Origin: Cupriavidus sp. D384
Lineage (GTDB): Bacteria > Pseudomonadota > Gammaproteobacteria > Burkholderiales > Burkholderiaceae
Direction of reading: 5' to 3'
DNA length: 64,000 bases
NCBI RefSeq assembly: GCF_001652915.1
Contig: NZ_BBQI01000039.1
Coordinates: 20,580-84,579, forward strand
Numbering within the stretch: the stretch's first letter is position 1; the number at the start of each line of letters is the position of its first letter. Of this stretch, positions 36,493 through 47,265 are shown piece by piece. Made by a program: the position numbers and the translations under genes. Below the pieces are notes generated by a model. The model saw only the letters and a list, made by a program, of their open reading frames with translations. It made no database searches and was not told where the DNA came from.

Positions 36493-36996
36493 TCAGCCCA
36501 GTGATTTCTTCTTCTGGCTGGACGGGCGTGCGCGAGCGCGCTTGACGTTGCCGGCCTGGGTCACGCGTTCATTGCCGAGCACCTTGACGGCGGTGCGGGG
36601 CGCGCGGCGCTGGGTCGAGCCGGTGGCCTTGCGAACCATGACGGTACGCGGGGCGGCGCCCGTACCCAGGCGACGGCGGGCGGCACCCATGTCGTCCGGC
36701 TGGTTTTCCTTGAGGCGGGCAGGGCCCGGACGCCAGATGACCAGCAGCTTGCCGATATGCTGGATCGGCGCAGCGTCGAGTTCGTCGCAAATGGCCTCGT
36801 AGATGGCGATGCGCGTATCGCGCTCGTCACCGAACACCCGGATCTTGATCAGGTCATGTGCCGCGAGGCTGCGGTCGATTTCGGCCAGGACGGCGGGGGT
36901 CAGGCCTTCGGCGCCGATCATGACCACGGGGTTGAGGCCGTGGGCGCGCGAGCGCAGTTCGGAACGTTGGGCAGAGATCAGTTGTAGAGCGGGCAT
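36493..36996 (-). CDS. yhbY: YhbY-like RNA-binding ribosome assembly protein
   Basis: The 167-aa protein begins with a CRS1-YhbY (CRM) domain: LRSRAHGLNPVVMIGAEGLTPAVLAEIDRSLAAHDLIKIRVFGDERDTR (about 15-65), with the GxxG-type loop. The C-terminal 70 residues are basic and probably disordered (VMVRKATGSTQRRAPR, ending SSQKKKSLG), an extension absent in E. coli YhbY (about 97 aa). It likely binds pre-50S ribosomes. It diverges from rlmE, an rRNA methyltransferase gene, across 160 bp. Confidence 0.93.
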   Translation of the reverse strand: MPALQLISAQRSELRSRAHGLNPVVMIGAEGLTPAVLAEIDRSLAAHDLIKIRVFGDERDTRIAIYEAICDELDAAPIQHIGKLLVIWRPGPARLKENQPDDMGAARRRLGTGAAPRTVMVRKATGSTQRRAPRTAVKVLGNERVTQAGNVKRARARPSSQKKKSLG

Positions 36997-37156
36997 TGGA
37001 GCAGCAAATTTCGGATTGGCGCGTATTATCCGTCAACCATGCGAAAAAAGGTCGCCGGGAGGCGGCAAAGATCACCAAATCGGGAGAAAAACCTGCTTTC
37101 GGCCTTGAATTGTGGCCGTGCAGCCGGATTTCCCAGCAAGAAGGCAAGTCTCATTA

Positions 37157-37828
37157 ATGGCCAAGGGCAAGAACAAGTTCAACCAGTCGTGGCTCCACGA
37201 CCACATTAACGATCCCTACGTGAAGATGGCGCAGCGCGAGGGGTATCGCGCCCGTGCGGCCTACAAGCTCAAGGAAATCGACGACCAGGACAAGCTGATC
37301 CAACCCGGCCAGGTCATTGTCGACCTGGGTGCCGCGCCGGGCAGCTGGAGCCAGTATGCCCGCAACAAGCTGGCGGCTTCGCCCCGCGCGACGGACGGCA
37401 AGATCGACGGCGCCGTGGTGGCCATCGACATCCTCCCGATGGAGCCGGTGGCCGACGTAATCTTTATCCAGGGCGATTTCCGGGAGGAGGAAGTGTTCCG
37501 GGAACTGGAAAAGGTGGTGCTGGAGGCATCGGGCGGGTCGAGAATCGACCTTGTTATCTCGGACATGGCCCCCAATTTGTCCGGTGTGGCGTCGGCGGAT
37601 TCGGCGCGGATCGAGTATTTGTGCGATCTGGCGCTGGAGTTTTCCCAGGCCCACCTGAAGCCCGAGGGGTCGCTGCTGGTCAAGTGCTTCCACGGGTCCG
37701 GCTACAGCCAGATCGTTGAGAAGTTCAAGCGTCAGTTCAAGGTTGTCGCCAAGCGCAAGCCCAAGGCGTCGCGCGACAAGTCTTCAGAAACCTTCATTCT
37801 TGGGCGTTACCTGAAATCAGTGGACTGA
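37157..37828 (+). CDS. rlmE: 23S rRNA 2'-O-methyltransferase RlmE (FtsJ)
   Basis: The 223-aa product starts [19 protein letters not shown] motif [16 protein letters not shown] (about 53-68) and the catalytic K-D-K-E set are visible: [20 protein letters not shown] (Asp about 138), [11 protein letters not shown] and SSETFILGR. It methylates U2552 of 23S rRNA. It precedes ftsH, the usual order. Confidence 0.97.
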   Translation: MAKGKNKFNQSWLHDHINDPYVKMAQREGYRARAAYKLKEIDDQDKLIQPGQVIVDLGAAPGSWSQYARNKLAASPRATDGKIDGAVVAIDILPMEPVADVIFIQGDFREEEVFRELEKVVLEASGGSRIDLVISDMAPNLSGVASADSARIEYLCDLALEFSQAHLKPEGSLLVKCFHGSGYSQIVEKFKRQFKVVAKRKPKASRDKSSETFILGRYLKSVD

Positions 37829-37852
37829 CAGGATGCATGACGGTGTACGGCC

Positions 37853-37872
37853 ACCCCCACGAAAGCAGGGGT
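37853..37872. repeat. Small hairpin in the rlmE-ftsH gap
   Basis: CCCCC and GGGGT pair around ACGAAAGCA in an otherwise unremarkable 198-bp gap. The sequence resembles short REP-type hairpins with a GAAAGC loop. No clear heat-shock promoter is seen before ftsH. Confidence 0.35.
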
Positions 37873-38026
37873 ATCCGGGTTTGTTCCGGGGATCGCCCCG
37901 CTTGCCCGGAGCTGGCGGCTCGGGCACTATCAGGCTCATAGAATCAGATTTCCCTGTGGGGGCGGGCGCTGCATTACAATGCAATGCAGCTATCCGTTGG
38001 CAAGGCAATTGCAAAGGAGTTCGGCC

Positions 38027-39928
38027 TTGAATAACAACCTGTTTCAAAAGGCGGCAATCTGGCTCGTGATCGCGCTGGTATTGTTCACCGTCTTCAAGCA
38101 GTTTGACAAACCGCGTGCCCAGGACGGGGTCACCTATTCGCAGTTCATGGATGACGCCAAGAACGGCAAGGTGTCGCGCGTCGACGTGCAGGGCCGTAAC
38201 CTGGTGGTCTCCCCGAAGGAAGGCCCCAAGTACACCATCATCTCGCCGGGTGATATCTGGATGGTCGGCGACCTGATGAAGTACGGCGTCCAGGTGACCG
38301 GCAAGGCCGACGACGAGCCGAACGTGCTGGTCCAGGCGTTGTACTACCTGGGACCGACGCTTCTGATCATCGTCTTCTGGTTCTACATGATGCGGCAGAT
38401 GCAGGGCGGCGGGAAAGGCGGCGCCTTCTCGTTCGGCAAGTCCCGCGCGCGCCTGATCGACGAGAACCAGAACGCCGTGACCTTCGCCGATGTGGCCGGT
38501 TGCGACGAGTCCAAGGAAGAAGTGGTCGAACTGGTCGACTTCCTGAAGGACCCGCAGAAATTCCAGAAGCTGGGCGGACGCATTCCGCGCGGCGTGCTGC
38601 TGGTGGGCCCTCCGGGTACCGGCAAGACGCTGCTGGCGCGTGCCATCGCCGGCGAAGCCAAGGTGCCGTTCTTCAGCATCTCGGGTTCTGACTTCGTGGA
38701 AATGTTCGTCGGCGTGGGTGCTGCCCGCGTGCGCGACATGTTCGAGAACGCCAAGAAGCAGGCCCCCTGCATCGTGTTCATCGACGAAATCGACGCGGTC
38801 GGCCGCCACCGTGGCGCCGGCATGGGCGGCGGTAACGACGAGCGCGAGCAGACGCTGAACCAGATGCTGGTCGAGATGGACGGTTTCGAGGCCAACTCGG
38901 GCGTCATCGTGATCGCCGCGACCAACCGTGCCGATGTGCTGGACAAGGCACTGCTCCGTCCGGGTCGTTTCGACCGCCAGGTCTATGTGGGCCTGCCGGA
39001 CATCCGTGGCCGCGAGCAGATCCTGAAGGTGCATATGCGCAAGGTGCCGATCGGCAACGACGTGGATGCATCGGTGATCGCACGCGGTACGCCGGGCTTC
39101 TCGGGCGCCGACCTGGCCAACCTGGTCAACGAAGCTGCGCTGTTTGCCGCCCGCCGCAACAAGCGTGTGGTGGACATGCAGGACTTCGAGGACGCCAAGG
39201 ACAAGATCTACATGGGTCCGGAGCGCAAGTCGACGGTCATGCGCGAGGAGGAGCGCAAGGCCACGGCTTACCACGAGTCGGGCCACGCGGTGGTTGCCAA
39301 GCTGCTGCCGAAGGCCGATCCGGTCCACAAGGTCACGATCATGCCGCGTGGCTGGGCGCTGGGCGTGACCTGGCAGTTGCCGGAGCACGACAAGTACTCG
39401 AAGTACAAGGACAACATGCTTGAGGAAATCGCGATCCTGTTCGGCGGCCGCGCTGCCGAAGAGGTCTTCCTCAACGCCATGAGCACCGGTGCCTCGAACG
39501 ACTTCGAACGTGCCACCAAGATCGCCCGCGACATGGTGACCCGCTTCGGCATGAGCGACTCGCTGGGGGCCATGGTCTACGTGGATACCGAGCAGGACGG
39601 CATGTTCGGCAAGCTGTCGTCGAAGACGGTGTCGGAAGCCACGCAGCAGAAGGTCGACGGGGAAATCCGCACCATCATCGACGAGCAATATGCGCTGGCC
39701 AAGCGCCTGCTCGAAGAGAACCGCGACAAGGTCGAAGCCATGACCAACGCGCTGATGGAGTGGGAAACGATCGACGCCGACCAGGTGAACGACATCATGG
39801 CCGGCAAGCCGCCGCGCCCGCCGCGGGGCCTGCAGGGTCCGAGCGGTGGCGGCAGCACGCCTCCGGGTGGTTCGCCCGTAGCCCCGACCAATGCGCCCGC
39901 CACGGCGCGCGTCGACGATACGGTGTAA
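38027..39928 (+). CDS. ftsH: ATP-dependent zinc metalloprotease FtsH
   Basis: The 633-aa membrane protease starts at TTG 38027 ([12 protein letters not shown]), with AAAGGAG 7 bases upstream. The upstream ATG frame is rejected. Two membrane helices flank a small periplasmic domain (about 7-22 and 105-125). The AAA domain has Walker A GPPGTGKT (about 204), Walker [12 protein letters not shown] and the [23 protein letters not shown]. The zinc site is HESGHAVVA (about 420). The tail is Gly/Pro-rich. It degrades LpxC, sigma-32 and damaged membrane proteins in other bacteria. Confidence 0.97.
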   Translation: MNNNLFQKAAIWLVIALVLFTVFKQFDKPRAQDGVTYSQFMDDAKNGKVSRVDVQGRNLVVSPKEGPKYTIISPGDIWMVGDLMKYGVQVTGKADDEPNVLVQALYYLGPTLLIIVFWFYMMRQMQGGGKGGAFSFGKSRARLIDENQNAVTFADVAGCDESKEEVVELVDFLKDPQKFQKLGGRIPRGVLLVGPPGTGKTLLARAIAGEAKVPFFSISGSDFVEMFVGVGAARVRDMFENAKKQAPCIVFIDEIDAVGRHRGAGMGGGNDEREQTLNQMLVEMDGFEANSGVIVIAATNRADVLDKALLRPGRFDRQVYVGLPDIRGREQILKVHMRKVPIGNDVDASVIARGTPGFSGADLANLVNEAALFAARRNKRVVDMQDFEDAKDKIYMGPERKSTVMREEERKATAYHESGHAVVAKLLPKADPVHKVTIMPRGWALGVTWQLPEHDKYSKYKDNMLEEIAILFGGRAAEEVFLNAMSTGASNDFERATKIARDMVTRFGMSDSLGAMVYVDTEQDGMFGKLSSKTVSEATQQKVDGEIRTIIDEQYALAKRLLEENRDKVEAMTNALMEWETIDADQVNDIMAGKPPRPPRGLQGPSGGGSTPPGGSPVAPTNAPATARVDDTV

Positions 39929-39997
39929 TCGGGTTGCACCGCCGCGTAACAGACCGTTTGCAACGGTTTCAAACGCGGCGGATTCTGATAGCCTCCG

Positions 39998-40030
39998 AAG
40001 CCGGTGCCTGGTGCGCCGGCTTTTTGTTTT
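39998..40030 (+). terminator. Terminator between ftsH and folP
   Basis: AAGCCGG and CCGGCTT pair, followed by TTTTTGTTTTT. It ends just before the proposed folP start region (RBS at 40033). Confidence 0.82.
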
Positions 40031-40043
40031 TCAGGTGTACATC

Positions 40044-40913
40044 TTGTCGATCGAGTTCTTCCAGTGCGGGCGCTATCGCTTTGCCCGCAATCGCCGCCCG
40101 CTGGTGATGGGCATCCTTAACGTGACCCCCGATTCGTTCTCGGATGGCGGCCAGCACGCCTCGCGCGATGCGGCGCTGCGCCACGCCGAGCAAATGATTG
40201 CCGAGGGTGTAGACGTCATCGACATCGGTGGGGAGTCGAGCCGGCCCGGATCGGCGGCGTTGCCCCTGGATCAGGAACTCGACCGTGTCATGCCGATTGT
40301 CGAGGCGCTGGCCGGCTGCGGCAAACCGTTGTCAATCGACACATACAAGCCCGAGGTGATGCGGGCCGCACTGGCGGGCGGAGCCGATTTGATCAACGAT
40401 ATCTGGGGCTTCCGCATGCCCGGCGCCGTCGAAGCGGTGTCGGCAGGGCAGGCGGCCCTGTGTGTCATGCATATGCAGCGCGATCCCCAGACCATGCAGG
40501 AAAATCCGAAGTACGTCGACGTGGTGGCGGAAGTCGCGGATTTCCTGCGCGAACGGGTGTCAACCCTGCGTGCGGCGGGCGTGGACGATTCACGTATTTC
40601 GCTCGATCCGGGGTTTGGATTTGGCAAGACGCCGGATCATAATCTGCGCCTGCTCGGACAGATGCCGGAACTGGCGATCGACGGGCTGCCGGTGCTGGCA
40701 GGGCTGTCGCGCAAGTCGACGCTTGGGGCCATCGTCGGTGGCAAGCCGCCGCAGGGCCGCGTGGCGGCCAGTATCGCCGCGGCAGTCTGTGCCGCCGAGA
40801 AAGGCGCATATATCGTGCGCGTGCATGACGTAGAACAAACCGTGGACGCCCTCAAGGTCTGGTGGGCGATCCGCCACGAGTCAGTTGCCCCGCAGGGGCA
40901 GCAAGGAGAATGA
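40044..40913 (+). CDS. folP: Dihydropteroate synthase
   Basis: The protein, about 289 aa, is placed at TTG 40044 ([36 protein letters not shown]), with AGGTG just upstream. A GTG at 40035 is an alternative. The ATG frame further up overlaps ftsH and the terminator and is rejected. Conserved segments: [34 protein letters not shown] and the C-terminal RVHDV. It joins p-aminobenzoate to dihydropterin pyrophosphate in folate synthesis and is the sulfonamide target. It lies 4 bp before glmM. Confidence 0.93.
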   Translation: MSIEFFQCGRYRFARNRRPLVMGILNVTPDSFSDGGQHASRDAALRHAEQMIAEGVDVIDIGGESSRPGSAALPLDQELDRVMPIVEALAGCGKPLSIDTYKPEVMRAALAGGADLINDIWGFRMPGAVEAVSAGQAALCVMHMQRDPQTMQENPKYVDVVAEVADFLRERVSTLRAAGVDDSRISLDPGFGFGKTPDHNLRLLGQMPELAIDGLPVLAGLSRKSTLGAIVGGKPPQGRVAASIAAAVCAAEKGAYIVRVHDVEQTVDALKVWWAIRHESVAPQGQQGE

Positions 40914-40917
40914 TCAG

Positions 40918-42264
40918 ATGACACGCAAGTATTTCGGGACGGATGGCGTACGGGGCAGGGTTGGCGAGGCGCCGATTACGCCCGATTTTGTGATGCGGCT
41001 CGGCTATGCCGCAGGCAAGGTGCTGGCGCTGGGGCAGAAGACGTCGCAAGGCCGGCCGACCGTGCTGATCGGCAAGGACACGCGGATCTCGGGCTACATG
41101 CTCGAAGCCGCCCTGGAAGCCGGTTTCACTGCCGCAGGCGTCAACGTGCGCCTGACCGGCCCGCTGCCGACCCCTGCCATCGCCTACCTGACGCGCGCGC
41201 TGCGCCTGGCGGCCGGTGTGGTGATTTCGGCCAGCCACAATCCCTACTACGACAACGGCATCAAGTTCTTCTCGGCCTCGGGCGACAAGTTGCCCGATGA
41301 AGTCGAGGCAAAGATCGAAGCGCTGATGGAAGAGCCGATGATGTGCGTGCGCTCGGAAGACCTGGGTCGCGCCAAGCGCATCGACGATGCTGCCGGCCGC
41401 TACATCGAGTTCTGCAAGAGCACGTTCCCGTATGAGCAGGACCTGCACGGCCTGCGCGTGGTGGTGGACTGCGCGCACGGCGCGGCGTACCACATTGCCC
41501 CTCACGTGTTCCACGAACTCGGCGCCGAGGTCATTCCGATCGGCAATCAGCCCGATGGTCGCAATATCAACGCCGGTTATGGTGCAACGGCCCCCGAAAA
41601 GCTCGTGGAAGCCGTGCGCAGCCATCGGGCGGATGTCGGCCTGGCCTTTGACGGCGATGCTGACCGCCTGCAGGTGGTGGATGCACAGGGCCGTCTCTAC
41701 AACGGTGACGAACTGCTGTACCTGATCGTGCGCGATCGCCAGGCGTCCGGCCAGAAGGTGGAAGGCGCAGTTGGCACGCTGATGACCAATATGGCCGTGG
41801 AACTCGCGCTCAAGCGCCTGGGCGTGGATTTCGTGCGGGCCAAGGTTGGTGACCGCTACGTGCTGGAAGAACTGAACAAGCGCGGCTGGCAGCTCGGCGG
41901 TGAGGGTTCGGGTCACCTTTTGTGCCTGGATCGCCACACCACGGGCGACGGCATCGTGTCGGCGCTGCAGGTGCTGGCCGCGCTGCGCCGCAGCGGCAAG
42001 ACGCTGGCCGAATTGCTGGATGGGGTCAACCTGTTCCCGCAAACGCTGATCAACGTGCGCGTGGAGAAGGGCTTTGACTGGCAGAGCCATCCTGGCCTGA
42101 AGGCTGCCCGCGAGCAGGTGGAGCCAGAACTGGAAGGCCGTGGCCGCGTACTGATCCGCGCATCGGGTACCGAGCCGGTGGTGCGCGTGATGGTCGAAGC
42201 CGAACAGGTGGAAACCGCCGAGCGCGCCGCGCAGACGCTCGCCAACGCGTTGCGCGCTGCCTGA
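40918..42264 (+). CDS. glmM: Phosphoglucosamine mutase
   Basis: The 448-aa enzyme starts [13 protein letters not shown]. The active serine is in [19 protein letters not shown] (about 103), metal binding is DGDADR (about 242-247), sugar binding GEGSGH (about 327) and phosphate binding [14 protein letters not shown] near 418. It converts glucosamine-6-phosphate to glucosamine-1-phosphate for cell-wall precursors. Length is typical. Confidence 0.97.
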   Translation: MTRKYFGTDGVRGRVGEAPITPDFVMRLGYAAGKVLALGQKTSQGRPTVLIGKDTRISGYMLEAALEAGFTAAGVNVRLTGPLPTPAIAYLTRALRLAAGVVISASHNPYYDNGIKFFSASGDKLPDEVEAKIEALMEEPMMCVRSEDLGRAKRIDDAAGRYIEFCKSTFPYEQDLHGLRVVVDCAHGAAYHIAPHVFHELGAEVIPIGNQPDGRNINAGYGATAPEKLVEAVRSHRADVGLAFDGDADRLQVVDAQGRLYNGDELLYLIVRDRQASGQKVEGAVGTLMTNMAVELALKRLGVDFVRAKVGDRYVLEELNKRGWQLGGEGSGHLLCLDRHTTGDGIVSALQVLAALRRSGKTLAELLDGVNLFPQTLINVRVEKGFDWQSHPGLKAAREQVEPELEGRGRVLIRASGTEPVVRVMVEAEQVETAERAAQTLANALRAA

Positions 42265-42305
42265 CGGTTGCCCTTGGGTCCGGAAGGACCGCAACGCGCA
42301 TCCAG

Positions 42306-42338
42306 ACGCCACGGGCCCGGTCCGTGGCGTTTTTTTCT
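42306..42338 (+). terminator. Terminator after glmM
   Basis: ACGCCACGG and CCGTGGCGT form a 9-bp stem around a seven-base loop, followed by TTTTTTCTC, 41 bp after the stop. Confidence 0.92.
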
Positions 42339-42502
42339 CAAAATTTAGCAATTAACCGACGATTCGCCGGCAAGCCTTCGCATGTCGAGGTGATGCAAGC
42401 GCGCCTGGCAGGGGAGTGGCGATTAAAGCACGATGAGAAGACGGTTTCGTGACGGGTGGGGAATATCGGCCATTTGACGGGGTCTTTGAAGAAGATTTCG
42501 AG

Positions 42503-42520
42503 ATGTCATGGAACTGTCAT
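42503..42520 (+). promoter_or_regulatory. Pho box 1 upstream of pstS
   Basis: ATGTCAT (42503-42509) and CTGTCAT (42514-42520) are direct 7-mers 11 bp apart, the PhoB consensus. A -10-like TACAGT lies at 42531-42536, so this box is probably the activating site. Confidence 0.85.
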
Positions 42521-42541
42521 ACAAGCGGCATACAGTTCGCC

Positions 42542-42559
42542 TTGTCAAAAATTTGTCAT
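42542..42559 (+). promoter_or_regulatory. Pho box 2 upstream of pstS
   Basis: TTGTCAA (42542-42548) and TTGTCAT (42553-42559) again form an 11-bp-spaced direct repeat. It is 27 bp before the pstS ATG, downstream of the likely start site of box 1. It may boost a second promoter or modulate the first. Confidence 0.75.
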
Positions 42560-42586
42560 TCCCAACCAATGTTCTCTGGAGGACAT

Positions 42587-43618
42587 ATGAAGCTGGTCAA
42601 GACTGCCGTTGCAGGCATCGTGTCGATTGTGGTGGCGGGTACTGCGTTCGCGGCGGAAATTACCGGTGCAGGCGCTTCATTCCCGGCGCCCGTGTATTCC
42701 AAGTGGGCCGACGCCTACCAAAAAGCAACGGGTAACAAGGTCAACTATCAATCCATCGGTTCGTCGGGCGGCATCAAGCAGATCAACGCCAAGACGGTCG
42801 ATTTCGGCGCTTCGGACGCCCCCCTGAAGGACGACGAACTGGCCAAGGGCAACCTGATCCAGTTCCCGACCGTGATCGGTGGCGTGGTGCCCGTGATCAA
42901 CCTGCAAGGCGTGAAGCCGGGCGAGTTGACCATCACCGGCGACGTGCTGGCCAACATCTACCTGGGCAAGATCAAGAAGTGGGACGATCCCGCGATCAAG
43001 GCCCTGAACCCGAAGGCCAAGCTGCCGAGCCAGGACATCCTGCCGGTGCGCCGCGCCGATGGCTCGGGCACGACGTTCATCTTCACGAACTACCTGTCGA
43101 AGGTCAGCAATGACTGGAAGAGCACGGTAGGCGAGGGCACGACCGTGAACTGGCCGGGTGGCGGCACGGGCGGCAAGGGCAACGAAGGCGTGGCCGCTTT
43201 CGTGCAGCGTCTGAATGGCGCCATCGGCTACGTCGAGTACGCCTATGCCAAGCAGAACAAGATGACGTACCTGACGATGAAGAACTCGTCGGGCGAAGTG
43301 GTGCAGCCGAGCGACGACGCGTTCAAGGCCGCTGCCGCCGGTGCCGACTGGAACAAGTCGTTCTACCAGATCCTGACGAACCAGCCGGGCAAGGCCGCAT
43401 GGCCGATCGCTGGCGCCACGTTCATCCTGCTGCACAAGACGCAGGAAAAGCCGGCCCAGGGCCAGGAAGTCATGAAGTTCTTTGACTGGGCCTACAAGAG
43501 CGGCGGTGCAATGGCTTCGGACCTGGACTACGTGCCGCTGCCGGACGCCGTTGCCAACCAGATCCGCGCGACCTGGAAGCAGAGCATCAAGGACGGTTCG
43601 GGCAAGGCCCTGTACTAA
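42587..43618 (+). CDS. pstS: Phosphate ABC transporter substrate-binding protein
   Basis: The 343-aa product starts [29 protein letters not shown], with a Sec signal cut after AFA (about residue 22). Phosphate-site segments: [33 protein letters not shown] and [16 protein letters not shown]. It binds phosphate in the periplasm and passes it to PstCAB. TCTGGAGG is a strong RBS. It is first of seven phosphate genes in one direction. Confidence 0.98.
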   Translation: MKLVKTAVAGIVSIVVAGTAFAAEITGAGASFPAPVYSKWADAYQKATGNKVNYQSIGSSGGIKQINAKTVDFGASDAPLKDDELAKGNLIQFPTVIGGVVPVINLQGVKPGELTITGDVLANIYLGKIKKWDDPAIKALNPKAKLPSQDILPVRRADGSGTTFIFTNYLSKVSNDWKSTVGEGTTVNWPGGGTGGKGNEGVAAFVQRLNGAIGYVEYAYAKQNKMTYLTMKNSSGEVVQPSDDAFKAAAAGADWNKSFYQILTNQPGKAAWPIAGATFILLHKTQEKPAQGQEVMKFFDWAYKSGGAMASDLDYVPLPDAVANQIRATWKQSIKDGSGKALY

Positions 43619-43707
43619 GCCGCTGTACTAAGCTTTTGCTGTACTGAAGTACGGCCCGGCACGCAAGCCCGGTCCGCCTGAGCGCGGGGCGGGCACTGCG
43701 TGGCGGG

Positions 43708-43735
43708 GCTGCGGTGGCCGTGGCGCCACCGCAGC
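43708..43735 (+). promoter_or_regulatory. Strong hairpin between pstS and pstC
   Basis: GCTGCGGTGGC and GCCACCGCAGC form an 11-bp perfect stem around CGTGGC in the 143-bp gap. There is no T-run. Such hairpins often protect an upstream message, allowing more binding protein than permease. Confidence 0.65.
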
Positions 43736-43761
43736 ACTTGTTCCACCTACCGATTTCCATC

Positions 43762-44727
43762 ATGGCGACTACGTCCGATCTTCCTGCCGTCCGGCCTCCC
43801 AGCCGCCTTGGCGACATCCTGTTCGGCGGCCTGACCCGCGGCGCCGCCATTGTCACCCTGCTGCTGCTCGGCGGCATCATCGTGTCGCTCGCCATCAGCG
43901 CGTGGCCCTCGATCAAGCAGTACGGCCTGTCGTTCCTGTGGACCGCCGAATGGGATCCGCCCGCCGATGTGTACGGCGCGCTCGTGCCGATCTACGGCAC
44001 GCTGGTCACCTCGCTGATCGCCCTGATCATCGCCGTGCCGGTCAGCTTCGGCATCGCACTGTTTCTTACCGAGCTGTCGCCCGTATGGCTGCGCCGTCCG
44101 CTTGGTACCGCCATCGAGTTGCTCGCCGCCGTGCCGTCCATCGTCTACGGCATGTGGGGTCTGCTCGTGTTCGCGCCGATCTTCGGCGAATATTTCCAGA
44201 AGCCGCTCGCCAATACGGTGGGGCAGGTGCCGGTGATCGGCAAGCTGTTCCAGGGCGCGCCGCTGGGCATCGGCCTGCTGTGCGCGGGCGTGATCCTGGC
44301 GATCATGATCATCCCGTACATCGCCTCGGTGATGCGCGACGTGTTCGAAGTGACGCCGGTGCTGCTGAAGGAATCGGCGTACGGCATCGGCTGCACCACG
44401 TGGGAAGTGATGTGGCGCGTGGTGCTGCCCTACACGCGTGCCGGTGTGATCGGCGGCGTCATGCTTGGCCTGGGCCGCGCGCTGGGCGAGACCATGGCCG
44501 TCACGTTCGTGATCGGCAACACCAACCTGCTCGACAACGTGTCGCTGTTCTCGCCGGGCAACAGCATCACCTCGGCCCTGGCGAACGAATTCGCCGAAGC
44601 CGGTGCCGGCCTGCATACCGCCGCGCTGATGGAACTGGGCCTGATCCTGTTCTTCATCACGTTCGTGGTGCTGGCCCTGTCCAAGATCCTGCTGTTGCGC
44701 CTTGCAAAGAATGAGGGTGGCAAATGA
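43762..44727 (+). CDS. pstC: Phosphate ABC transporter permease PstC
   Basis: The 321-aa permease has a first hydrophobic segment near 25-47. The binding-protein-dependent transport core is marked by [34 protein letters not shown] and the EAA-type loop [31 protein letters not shown]. It forms the membrane channel with PstA. Its stop overlaps the pstA start by 4 bp. Confidence 0.97.
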   Translation: MATTSDLPAVRPPSRLGDILFGGLTRGAAIVTLLLLGGIIVSLAISAWPSIKQYGLSFLWTAEWDPPADVYGALVPIYGTLVTSLIALIIAVPVSFGIALFLTELSPVWLRRPLGTAIELLAAVPSIVYGMWGLLVFAPIFGEYFQKPLANTVGQVPVIGKLFQGAPLGIGLLCAGVILAIMIIPYIASVMRDVFEVTPVLLKESAYGIGCTTWEVMWRVVLPYTRAGVIGGVMLGLGRALGETMAVTFVIGNTNLLDNVSLFSPGNSITSALANEFAEAGAGLHTAALMELGLILFFITFVVLALSKILLLRLAKNEGGK

Positions 44728-45626
44728 ACCAAGCCAGTCAAGCCGTGTCCACTTCGTCCATTCCCGCCGTCCGGCCCGATTCCGAAGCCGTCCGCACGCG
44801 GCTCCAGAGTTCGCGCCGACGCATCAATGCCTTTGCACTGGCGGCCTCGCTGGGTGCCATGGCCTTCGGCCTGTTCTGGCTTGCGTGGATTCTCTGGACC
44901 ACCATCTCGCTGGGCGTCGGCGGCCTGTCGCTCGACCTGTTCACGCAGATGACGCCGGCCCCGAACACCGCCGGCGGTGGCCTTGCCAACGCCATTTTCG
45001 GCAGCTTCGTGCTGGTGGGCGTGGCAACGCTGGTCGGTACGCCGCTGGGCATCCTGGCTGGCATCTACCTGGCCGAGTACGGTCAGAAGTCGCCGCTGGC
45101 AAGCCTTATCCGCTTCATCAACGACATCCTGCTGTCGGCGCCGTCGATCGTGATCGGCCTGTTTGTCTACGCGCTGGTGGTGACCCGCATGGGCCACTTC
45201 TCGGGCTGGGCCGGCGTGTGCGCCCTGGCGCTGCTGCAGATTCCGATCGTGGTACGCACCACCGAGAACATGCTGAACCTGGTGCCGAACGCACTGCGTG
45301 AGGCCGCGGTGGCCCTGGGCACGCCGAAGTGGAAGATGGTGATGTCGATCACGGTCAAGTCGTCGTATGCGGGCATCGTGACCGGCGTGCTGCTGGCCGT
45401 GGCCCGTATCGCCGGCGAAACCGCGCCGCTGCTGTTCACCGCGCTGTCCAACCAGTTCTGGAGCGCCGACCTGAACAAGCCGATGGCCAACCTGCCCGTG
45501 ACGATTTTCCGCTTTGCCATGAGCCCGTTCACGGAATGGCAGCAACTGGCCTGGGCGGGCGTGTTCCTGATTACCATCGGGGTGCTTGCGTTGAATATCG
45601 TCGCACGCGTCCTGTTCAAGAAATAA
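44724..45626 (+). CDS. pstA: Phosphate ABC transporter permease PstA
   Basis: The 300-aa permease has several hydrophobic helices and the EAA loop [31 protein letters not shown] near 190-220. Other family segments are [12 protein letters not shown] and [23 protein letters not shown]. It starts inside the end of pstC (ATGA). Confidence 0.97.
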   Translation: MNQASQAVSTSSIPAVRPDSEAVRTRLQSSRRRINAFALAASLGAMAFGLFWLAWILWTTISLGVGGLSLDLFTQMTPAPNTAGGGLANAIFGSFVLVGVATLVGTPLGILAGIYLAEYGQKSPLASLIRFINDILLSAPSIVIGLFVYALVVTRMGHFSGWAGVCALALLQIPIVVRTTENMLNLVPNALREAAVALGTPKWKMVMSITVKSSYAGIVTGVLLAVARIAGETAPLLFTALSNQFWSADLNKPMANLPVTIFRFAMSPFTEWQQLAWAGVFLITIGVLALNIVARVLFKK

Positions 45627-45680
45627 GCGGCGCCACGCATCACGCCTGACCTGACTACCGAATTCAAGCGAGACATCAGC

Positions 45681-46469
45681 ATGACCTCTACCGTCATCGA
45701 TATTCCCGATACCGTGCGCGCCAAGATCGACGTGCGGAACCTGAACTTCTACTACAACCAGTTCCACGCGCTGAAGAACATCAACATGTCGATCCCGGAC
45801 CGCAAGGTCACGGCGTTTATCGGCCCGTCGGGCTGCGGCAAGTCGACGCTGCTACGCACGTTCAACAAGATGTTTGCGCTGTACCCCGAGCAACGCGCCG
45901 AGGGCGAAATCAACATGGACGGCGAGAACCTGCTGACGAGCAAGCAGGATATCTCGCTGCTGCGCGCCAAGGTGGGCATGGTGTTCCAGAAGCCGACCCC
46001 GTTCCCGATGTCGATTTATGACAATATCGCGTTTGGGGTCCGCCTGTTCGAAAAGCTGTCGCGCTCGGAAATGGACGACCGCGTGGAGTGGGCGCTGTCG
46101 AAGGCCGCGCTGTGGAACGAGGCCAAGGACAAGCTGCACCAGTCGGGCTACGGCCTGTCGGGCGGCCAGCAGCAGCGCCTGTGCATTGCACGCGGCATCG
46201 CCATCCGCCCCGAAGTGCTGCTGCTGGACGAGCCGTGCTCGGCGCTGGACCCGATTTCCACGGGCCGCATCGAGGAACTGATCGCCGAGCTGAAGGACGA
46301 GTACACGGTGGTGATCGTGACCCACAACATGCAGCAGGCCGCGCGCTGCTCGGACTACACCGCCTACATGTACCTGGGCGAACTGATCGAGTTCGGCGAG
46401 ACCGAGAAGATCTTCATCAAGCCGCACCGCAAGGAAACCGAAGACTACATTACCGGCCGCTTCGGTTGA
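45681..46469 (+). CDS. pstB: Phosphate ABC transporter ATPase PstB
   Basis: The 262-aa ATPase has Walker [10 protein letters not shown] (about 50), Q-loop [15 protein letters not shown], signature [14 protein letters not shown] (about 158), Walker [14 protein letters not shown] and switch His in [15 protein letters not shown]. It powers phosphate import. It lies 54 bp after pstA. Confidence 0.98.
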   Translation: MTSTVIDIPDTVRAKIDVRNLNFYYNQFHALKNINMSIPDRKVTAFIGPSGCGKSTLLRTFNKMFALYPEQRAEGEINMDGENLLTSKQDISLLRAKVGMVFQKPTPFPMSIYDNIAFGVRLFEKLSRSEMDDRVEWALSKAALWNEAKDKLHQSGYGLSGGQQQRLCIARGIAIRPEVLLLDEPCSALDPISTGRIEELIAELKDEYTVVIVTHNMQQAARCSDYTAYMYLGELIEFGETEKIFIKPHRKETEDYITGRFG

Positions 46470-46525
46470 TCCGCAACGGCTTTGCAGGACATATCCAGCA
46501 TTCGGAAAGCGGCCAGGAGAACATC

Positions 46526-47230
46526 ATGACTGACAAGCACCTGTCGACCCAGTTCGACGCCGACCTCAACGCGATCAATACCAAGCTGCTGCAGATGGGT
46601 GGCCTGGTGGAGTCGCAGATCGAGATGGCCATGCGCGCGCTGGCCGACTTCGATGGTGACCTGGCCGACCAGGTCATGGTCCGCGAGCAGCAGCTGAACG
46701 CGCTCGAAGTCGAGATCGATGCCGACTGCGGCAACATCATCGCGCGCCGCCAGCCCACCGCCCGCGACCTGCGCCTGGTGATGGCGATCTCGAAGACGAT
46801 CACCAACCTCGAGCGCGCCGGCGACGAGGCCGAGAAGATCGCCAAGCGGACCAAGCACATCATGGAGGATGCGGCCGCGCACAACATCAACTACGCCGAA
46901 GTGAAACTGTCCGGCGAGATGGCCATCAACCTGCTGCGCCAGGCCCTGGACGCGTTCGCGCGCCTGGACACCGTGGCGGCTGCCCGCATCGTCAAGGACG
47001 ACAAGGCCATCGACGAGGAATTCCGTGCCTTCGTGCGCAAGCTGATTACCTACATGATGGAAGACCCGCGCACGATCTCGGTGGCGCTGGACTTCCTGTT
47101 CATTGCCAAGGCCGTCGAGCGTATCGGCGACCACGCAAAGAACATTGCCGAATTCATCATCTACATCGTGAAGGGCACGGACGTACGCCATGCCTCACGC
47201 GAAGACATGGAGCGCGAAGCGTTGAGCTGA
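46526..47230 (+). CDS. phoU: Phosphate signalling complex protein PhoU
   Basis: The 234-aa all-helical protein has two PhoU repeats, with metal-site motifs ISKTITNLERAGDEAEKIAKRTK (about 90-112) and FIAKAVERIGDHAKNIAEF (about 190-212). It links the Pst transporter state to PhoR and represses the regulon when phosphate is ample. It lies 56 bp after pstB. Confidence 0.97.
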   Translation: MTDKHLSTQFDADLNAINTKLLQMGGLVESQIEMAMRALADFDGDLADQVMVREQQLNALEVEIDADCGNIIARRQPTARDLRLVMAISKTITNLERAGDEAEKIAKRTKHIMEDAAAHNINYAEVKLSGEMAINLLRQALDAFARLDTVAAARIVKDDKAIDEEFRAFVRKLITYMMEDPRTISVALDFLFIAKAVERIGDHAKNIAEFIIYIVKGTDVRHASREDMEREALS

Positions 47231-47265
47231 AAACGCGCCAGCACTGATAAGCGGAGAACTATTAC

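Noticed and set aside
37829..38026. Sigma-32 heat-shock promoter for ftsH
   Set aside because: No CTTGAA-type -35 with a CCCCAT-type -10 at proper spacing was found.
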